A stretch of DNA of 60,883 bases, taken from an uncultured Bacteroidales bacterium. GTDB taxonomy: Bacteria; Bacteroidota; Bacteroidia; Bacteroidales; UBA932. The position numbers were made by a program, and so were the translations under genes. The notes beneath the pieces are model-generated. The model made no database searches. It had not been told where the DNA came from and saw nothing but the letters and a program-made list of their open reading frames with translations. The stretch spans positions 1-60,883 of the forward strand of contig ONXC01000012.1 of the NCBI GenBank assembly GCA_900321715.1. Reading direction: 5' to 3'. Below are positions 26,958 to 35,151 of the stretch, one piece after another. Position 1 is the first letter of the stretch. Every line of letters starts with the position of its first letter.

Positions 26958-27546
26958 GATGGTACGTCAAATGAATGATGTGAATCTTCTTTGTCGTATA
27001 ATCATAAATAGGGAACTCCTCAAAATGAATATCCATGGTTTTCCCGTCAAATGACACTATTTCACCAGAGCCGAACAGTGCCCGTTCTATATGATAAGGA
27101 TCTTCTTCCGAAACGCCATCTGCCCACTTTATTGTATCGTCTGACTGAATGACACCATCGAATGACTGTCTCCATGTTTGAAGGTTAGTTGCAGTTGTTA
27201 CCTCCGTGGCTGCTGTATACGGGGGCATTACGGAGCCCGCATACATCGCTTGCAACTCCATAAGGAACGTAGCGGAAATTCTCTCTTCTGAAGATAAAGA
27301 GACTGTCACTCGCCCGGGTTTTACGTCAGTCGCAGTAGTCGTGCTCTTCCAAGCAAACTGATAGTAAACGTCATATGAGCTATTGCCGGTGTTGAACAAG
27401 TCGTATATGTCTTCCGTATCGGTAATCATATCTTTTACAATATATTTTCCGGAATACTTCGCGTTCAACTCATCATAACGATGTTGAGAATTATTACAAC
27501 ACGTAAACAGAAATGCCGTTAACAATAAAGGCAAAAAACGTTTCAT
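26944..27546 (-). CDS. Small lipoprotein of the TonB-receptor locus
   Basis: 200 residues: MKRFLPLLLTAFLFTCC gives a lipoprotein signal; the rest is acidic and beta-rich (DVKPGRVTVSLSSEERISAT; KTMDIHFEEFPIYDYTT). No family recognised. Overlaps the receptor gene by 14 nt and follows another small gene by 12 nt, so it belongs to the same operon. Confidence 0.75.
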   Translation of the reverse strand: MKRFLPLLLTAFLFTCCNNSQHRYDELNAKYSGKYIVKDMITDTEDIYDLFNTGNSSYDVYYQFAWKSTTTATDVKPGRVTVSLSSEERISATFLMELQAMYAGSVMPPYTAATEVTTATNLQTWRQSFDGVIQSDDTIKWADGVSEEDPYHIERALFGSGEIVSFDGKTMDIHFEEFPIYDYTTKKIHIIHLTYHLERE

Positions 27547-27558
27547 TAGTAAATCTTA

Positions 27559-27894
27559 TTAGTATACTTGTGATGGTATTATCATAAAATCAACAGCCCC
27601 TGTTGTATAGCGGAAAATTATACATCCCGGATCCGGAATATTGAGAATTATCGGATCGTTATAATGCACCCATACTTGACCTAACTCGTCATAAGTCGTT
27701 GTTCTTTCGCTTAACGCTGTCTGATTATAAGTATTCGTGTTTGTTATCCCTATCCCCCAACCAACTTTTATTTCATCACCGGAAACCGAAACATTTGTCA
27801 CGTATTCGTAATTGCCATTTTCATTTGAATAAGACGTAGTAGTCGAATCAAACTCTTGCACTTTAATTTTGTAACTGTAAAATAAGCAACACAA
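27559..27894 (-). CDS. Small protein, start probably frameshifted
   Basis: 111 residues from a TTG; no ATG in frame. Sequence (YSNENGNYEYVTNVSVSGDE and onward) is beta-rich and unrecognised. An ATG at 27936-27938 opens MLPLFLF and then stops; one extra base in the A6 or A5 run at 27917-27928 (plus strand) would join it to this frame as a hydrophobic leader running into LLLRTLCCLF. That looks like an intact signal peptide interrupted by a homopolymer indel, either real or a sequencing error. Confidence 0.5.
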   Translation of the reverse strand: MCCLFYSYKIKVQEFDSTTTSYSNENGNYEYVTNVSVSGDEIKVGWGIGITNTNTYNQTALSERTTTYDELGQVWVHYNDPIILNIPDPGCIIFRYTTGAVDFMIIPSQVY

Positions 27895-27916
27895 AGTTCT
27901 TAGTAATAATCCTCTT

Positions 27917-27928
27917 AAAAAAGAAAAA
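27917..27928. other. Homopolymer pair at putative frameshift
   Basis: A6-G-A5 on the plus strand (T runs on the coding strand) is the only place where one inserted base fuses the ATG at 27938 to the downstream open frame. Confidence 0.4.
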
Positions 27929-28031
27929 GTGGTAACATTTTTTTGCCGCTATGCGGCTAATAATCAGACAGATAACGACATGCAACGGTAACAATTTGAC
28001 CTTATCTTCTCTATCTCTCTGTTTTTTTTCC

Positions 28032-28039
28032 TAAATTTG
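28032..28039 (+). promoter_or_regulatory. -7 box TAAATTTG of the TPR regulator
   Basis: TAnnTTTG with 5 nt to the ATG at 28045: predicted leaderless mRNA. Confidence 0.6.
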
Positions 28040-28044
28040 GACCT

Positions 28045-29709
28045 ATGCTTAATGTGATGCGCAAACTTATCGTCTCAACAATTATGGGGGCTATACTCCT
28101 TATTTCCTGTGAACAAGGAGAACACGGTCTTATATATAATGCCGAAGCCCTTATACTTGAGCGCCCGGAAGAATCCTTTGAAATTTTGCAATCTGTAAGT
28201 CTGTCCAATTTAAAGAGCCCCAGACTGCGAGCTAAATATGCTCTACTAATGACTCAGGCCTTGGATAAAAATTACATTGATGTTTCTTCCGATTCCCTAA
28301 TTAGATTCGCGGTTGATTATTACGACGGAACAAACAACCACTATTATAAAATGCTCGCCTTCTATTATGAAGGAATAGTACTTCTGAATGCTCATTATCA
28401 CGCAGAATCCGCCATCTATTTTGAAAAAGCCATTAATGAAGCCTCTATTATTGATGACTATTTTTATATGGGGCTGTCAAACAGAGCGTTATCTCAAATT
28501 ATGAATGAAACTAACAATTATACCCAGGCAATTTTTTATGACGAACTCGCCATAAAGTGTTTTAAAAAATGCCAAAAAAATAATTATGAACAATACCAAT
28601 GGCTGGCCCTTTCTATAAACTGTTCAAATGACAAGCAGTACTCCAAGGCCATATCAATTTCAGATTCACTCATTTCAACCGTAGATTCAGAAACACTACG
28701 GGGGCGTTTTAAATTAGTTAAAGCGGAAGCTCTTATTGAATCCGGTCTCGGTGATTACGAGACCCCAATCAATATATACAGAAATATCAATCGAAATTTG
28801 TTTGAATTATCTGATTATTGTTTTTATGCTTTTGCTTTGGACAAAATGAATTTACGTGATTCATCCGACGCATATTTACACAATGCTTATCTGTTTTCAA
28901 GGGACCATATTGACTTCGCTGTAGTGCAGGTATTTAACGCAAGAATTGAACATAATAGGGCTCATTATAAGAATGCATATCGCCTACTGAGTGATGCAGT
29001 AGATGTTCAAGACTCCTTGACAAGAGAATTACTTCGGCAGTCAGTAAGTGTCGCACAAAAAGACTATTTCAATAAAGAAGCACAATATCTGGCTCTCAGA
29101 GCAAAGACCGCCAGACTATACGTGTTTATTGTAAGCCTAGCCTCTATCTTTGCCTTTGCCATTATTCTTTTTGGGATAATCCTTCGCCAAAGGAAGAAGG
29201 ATTCCATTATTAAAGACCAAATTACACAACTAGCTTTAGAAAAAGAAACGACAAATAAGTTGTACGCAGAAAAAGCGCATATTCTTGGAAGTCTGTTTAG
29301 CGAACGGATTGGACATCTTGACCGCCTTGCGATTGAGTACGTATCTGCTGAAACGCCTGAAGAAAAAGAGACTATTTTCAGAGAATATAAGCACAGATGT
29401 TCTTCGATTTTCAAAGATAAACTGATATTCAAATCTCTGGAAAATGATCTCAATAATCACTGCGATGCAATCATAAAGAAACTTAGAACCGAGATTCCTA
29501 CAATAAAAGAACGGCACCTAAATATAATCATATTGTTTTTTTCGGGAATACCTAATATTGTTGTTCAAGCTATTACAGGAAAACCTTCTCTTAAAGCTGT
29601 TGAAGTTGAGCGTTCGCGTTTTAGAAAAGCCATTCGCGAATCCGGGGCCGAACATACCCAAGTGTTTCTACAGATGCTAGACACGAAAACGCGGCAGCAC
29701 GGAGAGTAA
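28045..29709 (+). CDS. Membrane TPR transcriptional regulator (Bacteroidetes type)
   Basis: 554 residues. Lipoprotein-like leader (IMGAILLISC), then about 300 residues of TPR-like helices (MLAFYYEGIVLLNAHYHAES; SNRALSQIMNETNNYTQAIF), one membrane segment near 355-378 (LYVFIVSLASIFAFAIILFG), a coiled coil and a C-terminal helical domain with KAVEVERSRFRKAIR. This layout matches Bacteroidetes regulators that pair periplasmic TPRs with a cytoplasmic HTH-like output. AT-rich and divergent from the TonB-receptor operon, which it may control. Confidence 0.75.
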   Translation: MLNVMRKLIVSTIMGAILLISCEQGEHGLIYNAEALILERPEESFEILQSVSLSNLKSPRLRAKYALLMTQALDKNYIDVSSDSLIRFAVDYYDGTNNHYYKMLAFYYEGIVLLNAHYHAESAIYFEKAINEASIIDDYFYMGLSNRALSQIMNETNNYTQAIFYDELAIKCFKKCQKNNYEQYQWLALSINCSNDKQYSKAISISDSLISTVDSETLRGRFKLVKAEALIESGLGDYETPINIYRNINRNLFELSDYCFYAFALDKMNLRDSSDAYLHNAYLFSRDHIDFAVVQVFNARIEHNRAHYKNAYRLLSDAVDVQDSLTRELLRQSVSVAQKDYFNKEAQYLALRAKTARLYVFIVSLASIFAFAIILFGIILRQRKKDSIIKDQITQLALEKETTNKLYAEKAHILGSLFSERIGHLDRLAIEYVSAETPEEKETIFREYKHRCSSIFKDKLIFKSLENDLNNHCDAIIKKLRTEIPTIKERHLNIIILFFSGIPNIVVQAITGKPSLKAVEVERSRFRKAIRESGAEHTQVFLQMLDTKTRQHGE

Positions 29710-29744
29710 CATTATGATTTTTGCTTATTTAAACATTGAAGTAA

Positions 29745-29771
29745 CAAAAAAGCCCGAACAAAGTCGGGCGT
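29745..29771 (-). terminator. Rho-independent terminator of the Fic gene
   Basis: Stem GCCCGA/TCGGGC (29752-29757, 29764-29769), loop ACAAAG; on the minus strand followed by a run of T. It lies just after the fic stop codon. Confidence 0.85.
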
Positions 29772-29777
29772 AAATTA

Positions 29778-31073
29778 TTACATGGCAGAAAGATATGCCA
29801 TATATTTGTGAACGAGGTCGGAGGAAGACAAACTCCCTGATTCATACTGTTCATAATCAAGGCTGGAAATCCGTTCCCTGACCTCGGTGCCATCGTAGAC
29901 GGCAGTGAGATACTGGCCCCTTTCACCCGGTTTAACGCAAATATCCCGGAAATGCTTTATGAAATCATCGGCCTTCACATAATTGATGGCATATTCCACC
30001 TTCCGAGTCCTGCCGGGATAAGCTGATACGATGCCTTTATTTTCAAGGTCGGCAATATCCCTTAAGGCGGTATCAAGGGAGATAGCCCCCAGTCGGGACC
30101 AGTTTTGTGCAGTAAGCTTCGCCTCCTTGCCGTCCAAATAGATGTTCAGCACCTTCCTCTGCCTCTGGGAAAGCTCCACTCCTGAGAATTCACGCCAAAA
30201 TATTGATTTGTTCAGAATTCCGCTTAGCATTTCCATAGAACTGTCCAGGGCCCTGCCAAGGCATGCGATATACCATTCCAGCCAAGGGGTTATATCCCCG
30301 TCATAGCAGAAACGCTGTGTTTTTTCCAGAATGGCATAATAGTCTTTCTTCTCCCTCTCTATTTCCCGGGACATGCTGAAGAAACGACCTCTCCCTCCGT
30401 CTATCGCCGCCAGAGCCATATCTGCTATAGCCCGTCCAATACGACCGTTACCATCATCAAATGGATGTATGCTTACGAAAACAAGATGAGCTATGGCAGA
30501 CCGGATGATGTTGGAGATTCCAATCTCGTTATTGAACCAGTACATGAATTCTTCCATATAGTCGTTCACATCGGAGGCCGGCGGTGCCATATAATGGACT
30601 TTCTCACGCCCCATGGATCCGGAAATAACCTGAACGTCTCCACTCCGGTAGTTCCCCACCGTAATAGGATAAGATCCACTCCTCCCGGTGGGAAACAGGG
30701 CACTGTGCCAACCAAAAATGCGTTCCCGGTCCAGAGGGATGTTGCAATTGCGCGTTGCGTCCAGCATCATATCCACTACACCTTCCATATAATGCGTGGA
30801 AGTGCCGGTGGTCTGGATGTTTGTAACACCAAGGCGGCGAACTATGGAAGAACGTACATCGTCTGAGTTGAGATTAATTCCTTCTATGCGGAAAGAGGAC
30901 ACAATGTCCTGAGTAAGGATCTCTACGGAAGCGCCGGACCGGTCATCTTCCGCAAGGGAAGCAATCCGGCCATGGAGGAAACCAATACTGGTGCTAACTT
31001 TTTCGGCAAGAGCAGAAATCTTGTCTTTGTCCCAGTTGAAGAGCATCCAGTTGTATCTTTCGTATATCCACAT
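29778..31073 (-). CDS. Fic-domain protein with DUF4172 and C-terminal wHTH
   Basis: 431 residues. Active-site motif HPFDDGNGRIGRA near residue 205 is the full Fic consensus, so AMP or another nucleotide could be transferred to a target hydroxyl. N-terminal WIYERYNWMLFNWDKDKI matches DUF4172. The C-terminal ~110 residues look like a winged helix (AQNWSRLGAISLDTALRDIA). Its upstream gap carries repeated TTGCGAAT half-sites, suggesting autoregulation. Confidence 0.88.
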   Translation of the reverse strand: MWIYERYNWMLFNWDKDKISALAEKVSTSIGFLHGRIASLAEDDRSGASVEILTQDIVSSFRIEGINLNSDDVRSSIVRRLGVTNIQTTGTSTHYMEGVVDMMLDATRNCNIPLDRERIFGWHSALFPTGRSGSYPITVGNYRSGDVQVISGSMGREKVHYMAPPASDVNDYMEEFMYWFNNEIGISNIIRSAIAHLVFVSIHPFDDGNGRIGRAIADMALAAIDGGRGRFFSMSREIEREKKDYYAILEKTQRFCYDGDITPWLEWYIACLGRALDSSMEMLSGILNKSIFWREFSGVELSQRQRKVLNIYLDGKEAKLTAQNWSRLGAISLDTALRDIADLENKGIVSAYPGRTRKVEYAINYVKADDFIKHFRDICVKPGERGQYLTAVYDGTEVRERISSLDYEQYESGSLSSSDLVHKYMAYLSAM

Positions 31074-31086
31074 TGTTCACGCCGCT

Positions 31087-31156
31087 TATAATTCGCAACA
31101 AATATAGTTATTTGCGAATAAAATCCAAAATTTACTCGCAAAAGTTGCGAATTATA
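31087..31156. promoter_or_regulatory. Palindromic operator at the fic promoter
   Basis: Perfect 13-bp inverted repeat TATAATTCGCAAC (31087-31099) and GTTGCGAATTATA (31144-31156), with two more half-sites between (TTTGCGAAT near 31111, CTCGCAA near 31135). The left arm touches the -7 box TATATTTG at 31099-31106 (minus). Probably bound by the wHTH of the Fic protein itself. Confidence 0.65.
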
Positions 31157-31168
31157 ATTCTAAAAGTG

Positions 31169-33214
31169 TTAACGAAGGATATCGTTCAGGATGGAGCTCG
31201 CGGCCTCGCGGGCACCTTCGCCGGGGCCCTGGATCACCAGCGGGTAGGGGTGGAATGCACTGCGCACGATGATGGCGTTCTCCGTGCCCCTCAGGTAGTA
31301 TGCGGGGTGCTCCGGAGCCACGCTCCTTATGCCGATACCAGCTTCATATGCCTTGCCGTTTTTCCTTAGATACGCAACAAAGCGGAGGCGCTCGCCTTTG
31401 GCGCTAGCGGCATCGGCCTTCCTTGCAAGTTCCGGCTCATAGGCTTCAAGGGCGGCGTAGAAGTCCTCTACAGTGCCTTTGAAGGCATCGGCGGGGATGA
31501 CTGGTTCCACCTTTACATCTTTTTCTTCCAGCCGTACGCCGGCCTCACGGGAGAGGATGAGAAGTTTCCTTAGCGCATCCTTGCCGCCAAGGTCCATACG
31601 GGGATCGGCCTCAGTGAGACCGGCCTCCTGGGCACGTCTTACCATGCTTGCAAAGGATTCCCGGCCGGGGAGATAGTCCCCCAGAATCTGGTTGAGGGTG
31701 CAGGAGACAACGGCTTCTATGGAGGTTACTTCGTCTGAGCTATTGGCCCCGCGGGAGATGGATTCCAGGATGGGCAGGGCGGCGCCAACCGTGGTCTCAT
31801 AGCGAAGCGGAACCCCGTTTTCACGGGCGGCGGCGTGCATTGCGGCAAACTCCGGATACGGCACGGCGAAGGAGCGGCGGTTTGACGAAACCACCCCTAT
31901 TCCGGCCTCCAGGAGGTCTGTGTAGCGTTTGTAGAGAGTTTCTGAATTAGTGCAGTCTACAAACACAGAGCCTTTGGGAGCAACGTTGATTATGGCGTCC
32001 ACATATGAGCCCTGGGTATTGATTACGGGATGGCCTGTAAGGTCAATTCCGTAGCGCTTGCTGTTGGCCTTTCCAACTATCAGGAGGCGTTTTCCGGTGC
32101 GGGCCTCAACGTTCTCTGAGGCGCTCTTGATCATATTGTAAAGGGCGTGAGCAACGGCGCCGTCTCCGGCAATGAATAGGCCGATTTCCGCAGTAGGCAG
32201 TTCCTGGAAAAACGCCCTGTGAAGGGCCCGGAGGGCCTGCTCCAACACTTTCTGACGCACCTTTAGTTCTACGCCCGCCTCCGTCTCCTTGATGCTGAGG
32301 GCCGATATCCCTTCCTTCAGAAGAGCCTTTTCCGCCCTTGGCACGCCGTCATCGCCCTGGCCCACAACCGTGATTGTATCGGCCTCAGAAGCAACGCCAA
32401 TCCAGCCTTTAGGGCCTTCCTTACCGATGACAGTATACTTCCCTTCAGGGGCGAATGTGTTCTTGATTTCTATGTCTATGCCGGCTTCCATTGCGGGGGC
32501 CACGGTGGGCGCATAAAGCACCTTGGCACCGTGAGAGGCCATCTGGAGGGCGGCATTGTAGGTCATTGTGGGGATGGTTCGGGCCTGCGGAACCTGTTTT
32601 GGGTTGGCGGTCATTATGCCGGGGACATCCGTCCAGATCTGGAGGGATTCCGCCTTGACGGCTGCGGCATAAAGGGCGGCGCTGAAGTCCGAGCCTCCAC
32701 GGCCAAGGGTGCAGACTTTGCCTTCCCCGTCCTGGCAGATAAAGCCGGGAGCTATATAGATTTCCGCACCTTCCACGGCCTCTTTTATGCGTCTGTAGGT
32801 TTCTTCCTGATTGTCCTTTACAACAAGTTTTCGGGAGTCAAGCCACTTGGAATTGAAGCCTTCCTGCTGCAGTTTTGCGGCAAGGATGGTGGTGGAAAGA
32901 AGTTCCCCAAAGGTAACCTGCTCTTCCTTTGGTGTGACGGCAAGTTCACGGAAAAGGCCGTCAATCCGGGCCTGGATTTCGTCCCGTTCCTCTCCGGTAA
33001 AAAGGCGTTTCACTATGTCCTGATGGCGTTTTTGCATCTGGGCAATTGCCTTGGGACCGCCGTCCAGGAGAGCATCCGTGCAGCCGCTGATGGCGCTGGA
33101 AACAAGTATCACCGTACCTTTATCGGCCTCCTTTTCAACTATATCCAGGACCCTGGACATAGCCGTTGCGCTGGCTACGGAACTGCCGCCAAACTTTAAG
33201 ACCCTGTAACTCAT
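31169..33214 (-). CDS. thrA: Bifunctional aspartokinase/homoserine dehydrogenase, compact
   Basis: 681 residues. N-terminal aspartokinase (VLKFGGSSV at the start; IWTDVPGIMTANP) and C-terminal homoserine dehydrogenase (FIAGDGAVAHAL near 335; FVDCTNSETL; GGKDALRKL). The regulatory region between them is only about 80 residues, where ThrA of enterobacteria has two ACT domains in about 150 and totals about 820 residues, so one ACT may be lost. It supplies aspartyl phosphate for lysine and threonine. ATG overlaps the dapB stop by 4 nt. Confidence 0.92.
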   Translation of the reverse strand: MSYRVLKFGGSSVASATAMSRVLDIVEKEADKGTVILVSSAISGCTDALLDGGPKAIAQMQKRHQDIVKRLFTGEERDEIQARIDGLFRELAVTPKEEQVTFGELLSTTILAAKLQQEGFNSKWLDSRKLVVKDNQEETYRRIKEAVEGAEIYIAPGFICQDGEGKVCTLGRGGSDFSAALYAAAVKAESLQIWTDVPGIMTANPKQVPQARTIPTMTYNAALQMASHGAKVLYAPTVAPAMEAGIDIEIKNTFAPEGKYTVIGKEGPKGWIGVASEADTITVVGQGDDGVPRAEKALLKEGISALSIKETEAGVELKVRQKVLEQALRALHRAFFQELPTAEIGLFIAGDGAVAHALYNMIKSASENVEARTGKRLLIVGKANSKRYGIDLTGHPVINTQGSYVDAIINVAPKGSVFVDCTNSETLYKRYTDLLEAGIGVVSSNRRSFAVPYPEFAAMHAAARENGVPLRYETTVGAALPILESISRGANSSDEVTSIEAVVSCTLNQILGDYLPGRESFASMVRRAQEAGLTEADPRMDLGGKDALRKLLILSREAGVRLEEKDVKVEPVIPADAFKGTVEDFYAALEAYEPELARKADAASAKGERLRFVAYLRKNGKAYEAGIGIRSVAPEHPAYYLRGTENAIIVRSAFHPYPLVIQGPGEGAREAASSILNDILR

Positions 33215-33873
33215 AGCAGCTCTGAGAATTCGTGTACGCCACTCAGGCCTTCGGTTTTGAGGGCAGCCACCACAGCGCCCTTGGCAAAGCCTTCGCGGGA
33301 GAAGGCCTCGTGCCTCAGGGTTAGCTTGTCGCAGCCGGATGTGAGGGTGAGAGTGTGGATACCGGGGACTTCGCCTTCACGGATGGATGTGATCTCTGGC
33401 TTCTCCCCAAGGCACTTTTCTACCAGCTCACCCATTGATTTTGCCGTTCCGGAAGGGGCGTCAAGTTTGTGGATATGATGGATTTCCTCAATCTCAGGGG
33501 TGTAGCCGGCGCCTTTCAGGATTTCAGAGGCCTTGGTGATGGCAAGGTAGAGGGCATTAACGCCAAGAGAGAAGTTGGAAGCGTACACCATAGGGGTGCC
33601 GGCGTCAGTGAAGGCCTTGATAACATCGGCCTTGATGTCATTCCAGCCGGTTGTGCCGATGACCGCCGCCTTGAAGTTCTGCGCGATGAACGGGTAGTTC
33701 TTCCGGAATGCCTCAGGGGTGGTGAAATCAATGCACACGCACTCCTTTGCCACATCCTTAGGGGTGGCTGTAATGTCCTCGCTGGCCTGAACCAGTTCTA
33801 TGCCGCGGCTTTGCAGTTCCTTTTCCACCATATGGCCCATCTTGCCATAGCCGCTGATAACTACCTTAATCAT
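33211..33873 (-). CDS. dapB: 4-hydroxy-tetrahydrodipicolinate reductase
   Basis: 220 residues, short for DapB but with its core: N-terminal VVISGYGKMG, GTTGW, NFSLGVNAL and the catalytic EIHHIHKLDAPSGTA. Reduces HTPA to tetrahydrodipicolinate with NAD(P)H. Lies between dapE and thrA in the minus-strand lysine operon. Confidence 0.95.
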   Translation of the reverse strand: MIKVVISGYGKMGHMVEKELQSRGIELVQASEDITATPKDVAKECVCIDFTTPEAFRKNYPFIAQNFKAAVIGTTGWNDIKADVIKAFTDAGTPMVYASNFSLGVNALYLAITKASEILKGAGYTPEIEEIHHIHKLDAPSGTAKSMGELVEKCLGEKPEITSIREGEVPGIHTLTLTSGCDKLTLRHEAFSREGFAKGAVVAALKTEGLSGVHEFSELL

Positions 33874-33903
33874 TGCGTTTTTGCTATCTGTCCAACTATC
33901 AGT

Positions 33904-33952
33904 TTGTTACAACATTTACTCCAGTCATTTTTGCCTGGAGTAAAAGCCGCAA
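33904..33952. repeat. Short hairpin repeat, family 2, copy A
   Basis: Stem TTTACTCCAG/CTGGAGTAAA (33915-33924, 33935-33944) flanked by GTTACAAC-type ends. Lies in the dapE-dapB gap. Same plan as 39214-39260 and 46721-46763. Confidence 0.75.
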
Positions 33953-33953
33953 C

Positions 33954-35126
33954 TCATTTATTATCAATGTCTTGTAAAAAACGGCACATCTTCACATACT
34001 GTTCCACCGCTTTCTCAAGGTCCGCGGCAAGGACGTTCTCATTGTCACGGTGAGCCACCTTAATGCTTCCGGGGCCGCAGATGATCTTGTGGCCGAAGCC
34101 CGTGAGGTGTGGGGCGTCACTGCCAAACGCCACGGGAGCGCTCTCAAAGCCCGGCAGCGTCACGTACCGCGCCGGCACGTCTCCCCCGCGGGCCGTGACT
34201 GCTAGCAGGGGCGCAGAGGCCCTTTCCGGAGCATTTGCCCGGACAGGGTTGCGAAGCAACGCGGAGGAAAGGGCCTCAGGCGCCCCTGCCATCCAGTCCT
34301 GAACCGCCTGATGCGAAAGGAATGTGGTGCGGAAGTACAGCCGGCAGGTAAGCTCCGGTGAGAGGATGTTCTGGGGGTTGTCGGAGTGCAGCAGGCCGAT
34401 ATTCCACGTTGTCTCCCCCAGCTCAGGGTCAAGACCCCATTCAACGGCCTTCAGGGCATTGTAGAACTGGTTAAAGAGTTCTACTGCGCTTGTTCCACAC
34501 TGCGGATAACCGCTGTGGAACGCCTCTCCTGTAAACTTCAGATCATATGACAGAGTGCCCTTTGCTGCACTGACCATCTTATTGTCCGTGGGCTCTCCCA
34601 CAATGAGGAACGGCGCCTCAAAACCAGTTTTGGAAAACGCCTTGGCACCCCAGGAACCGGTCTCCTCCCCTGCCAGGATGAGCAGCCCGAAGCCCGTGCA
34701 TCCCTTTGCCTCCAACTCCTTGCAAGCCGTGTACATCGCAAAGATCTGTCCCTTGGCGTCACAGCTGCCCCGGCCGGTTATCCGGAGGGAAGTGACGTCT
34801 CTAAAACTCTGGCCACCCTCGGCCGGATAAGAGGGAGGGGCCCACCGCAGGTGGGAGGGGTCGCGTAGCGACGTTTGGGAGACGTCACTTCCCTCCGGTA
34901 ACTCCGGAAACTCGGGGGCAATGTACGGCGGAACGGTGTCCATGTGGGTGCAGAAGACCACGCTGGGGGTGCCCCATTTGAGGAAGAGGTTCAGGGTGCC
35001 GTCACCGACTTCCATAAGCTCCTTGGAGGGGGCATCGAGGTGGTCATTGAGCCACAGGGCCATTTCCCGCTCCTTGCCGGAAGTGGAATCAATGCTCAGT
35101 ATGTCTTTGAACAACTGCCAGTTCAT
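33954..35126 (-). CDS. dapE: M20 deacylase, probable succinyl-diaminopimelate desuccinylase, with in-frame insert
   Basis: 390 residues. Dinuclear-metal M20 ligands are present: CTHMDTVPP, GSCDAKGQ, LAGEETGSWG, GEPTDN and a late His in IKVAHRDN. M20 members include DapE and ArgE; DapE is chosen because dapA, dapB, dapD, asd and dapF are neighbours. Codons about 77-115 are a 39-codon palindromic insert placed just before the metal-binding GSCDAKG, which accounts for the excess length over typical ~350-residue relatives. Confidence 0.85.
   Translation of the reverse strand: MNWQLFKDILSIDSTSGKEREMALWLNDHLDAPSKELMEVGDGTLNLFLKWGTPSVVFCTHMDTVPPYIAPEFPELPEGSDVSQTSLRDPSHLRWAPPSYPAEGGQSFRDVTSLRITGRGSCDAKGQIFAMYTACKELEAKGCTGFGLLILAGEETGSWGAKAFSKTGFEAPFLIVGEPTDNKMVSAAKGTLSYDLKFTGEAFHSGYPQCGTSAVELFNQFYNALKAVEWGLDPELGETTWNIGLLHSDNPQNILSPELTCRLYFRTTFLSHQAVQDWMAGAPEALSSALLRNPVRANAPERASAPLLAVTARGGDVPARYVTLPGFESAPVAFGSDAPHLTGFGHKIICGPGSIKVAHRDNENVLAADLEKAVEQYVKMCRFLQDIDNK
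34782..34898. repeat. Palindromic coding insert in dapE
   Basis: 117 bp bounded by near-perfect inverted arms: CCGGAGGGAAGTGACGTCTC (34782-34801, continuing 6 nt with two mismatches) and its complement at 34873-34898. Core blocks TGGCCACCCTCGGCCGGATA and GTGGGAGGGG match the ksgA copy. Read as TSLRDPSHLRWAPPSYPAEG in DapE. Confidence 0.9.
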
Positions 35127-35136
35127 CGTTTCAATA

Positions 35137-35149
35137 CAATCTTAGTCAC
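35137..35149. repeat. CAATCTTAGTCAC repeat (family 3), single copy
   Basis: One 13-mer in the gap between asd and dapE; further copies at 41.6 and 50.7 kb. Confidence 0.7.
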
Positions 35150-35151
35150 AG

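Noticed and set aside
27942-27957. GCCGC/GCGGC hairpin as terminator of the TPR gene or the operon
   Set aside because: The T-run lies before the stem on the plus strand, the wrong side for either transcript.
33904-33952. Family 2 hairpin as a lysine riboswitch
   Set aside because: Far too short, and copies occur away from lysine genes.
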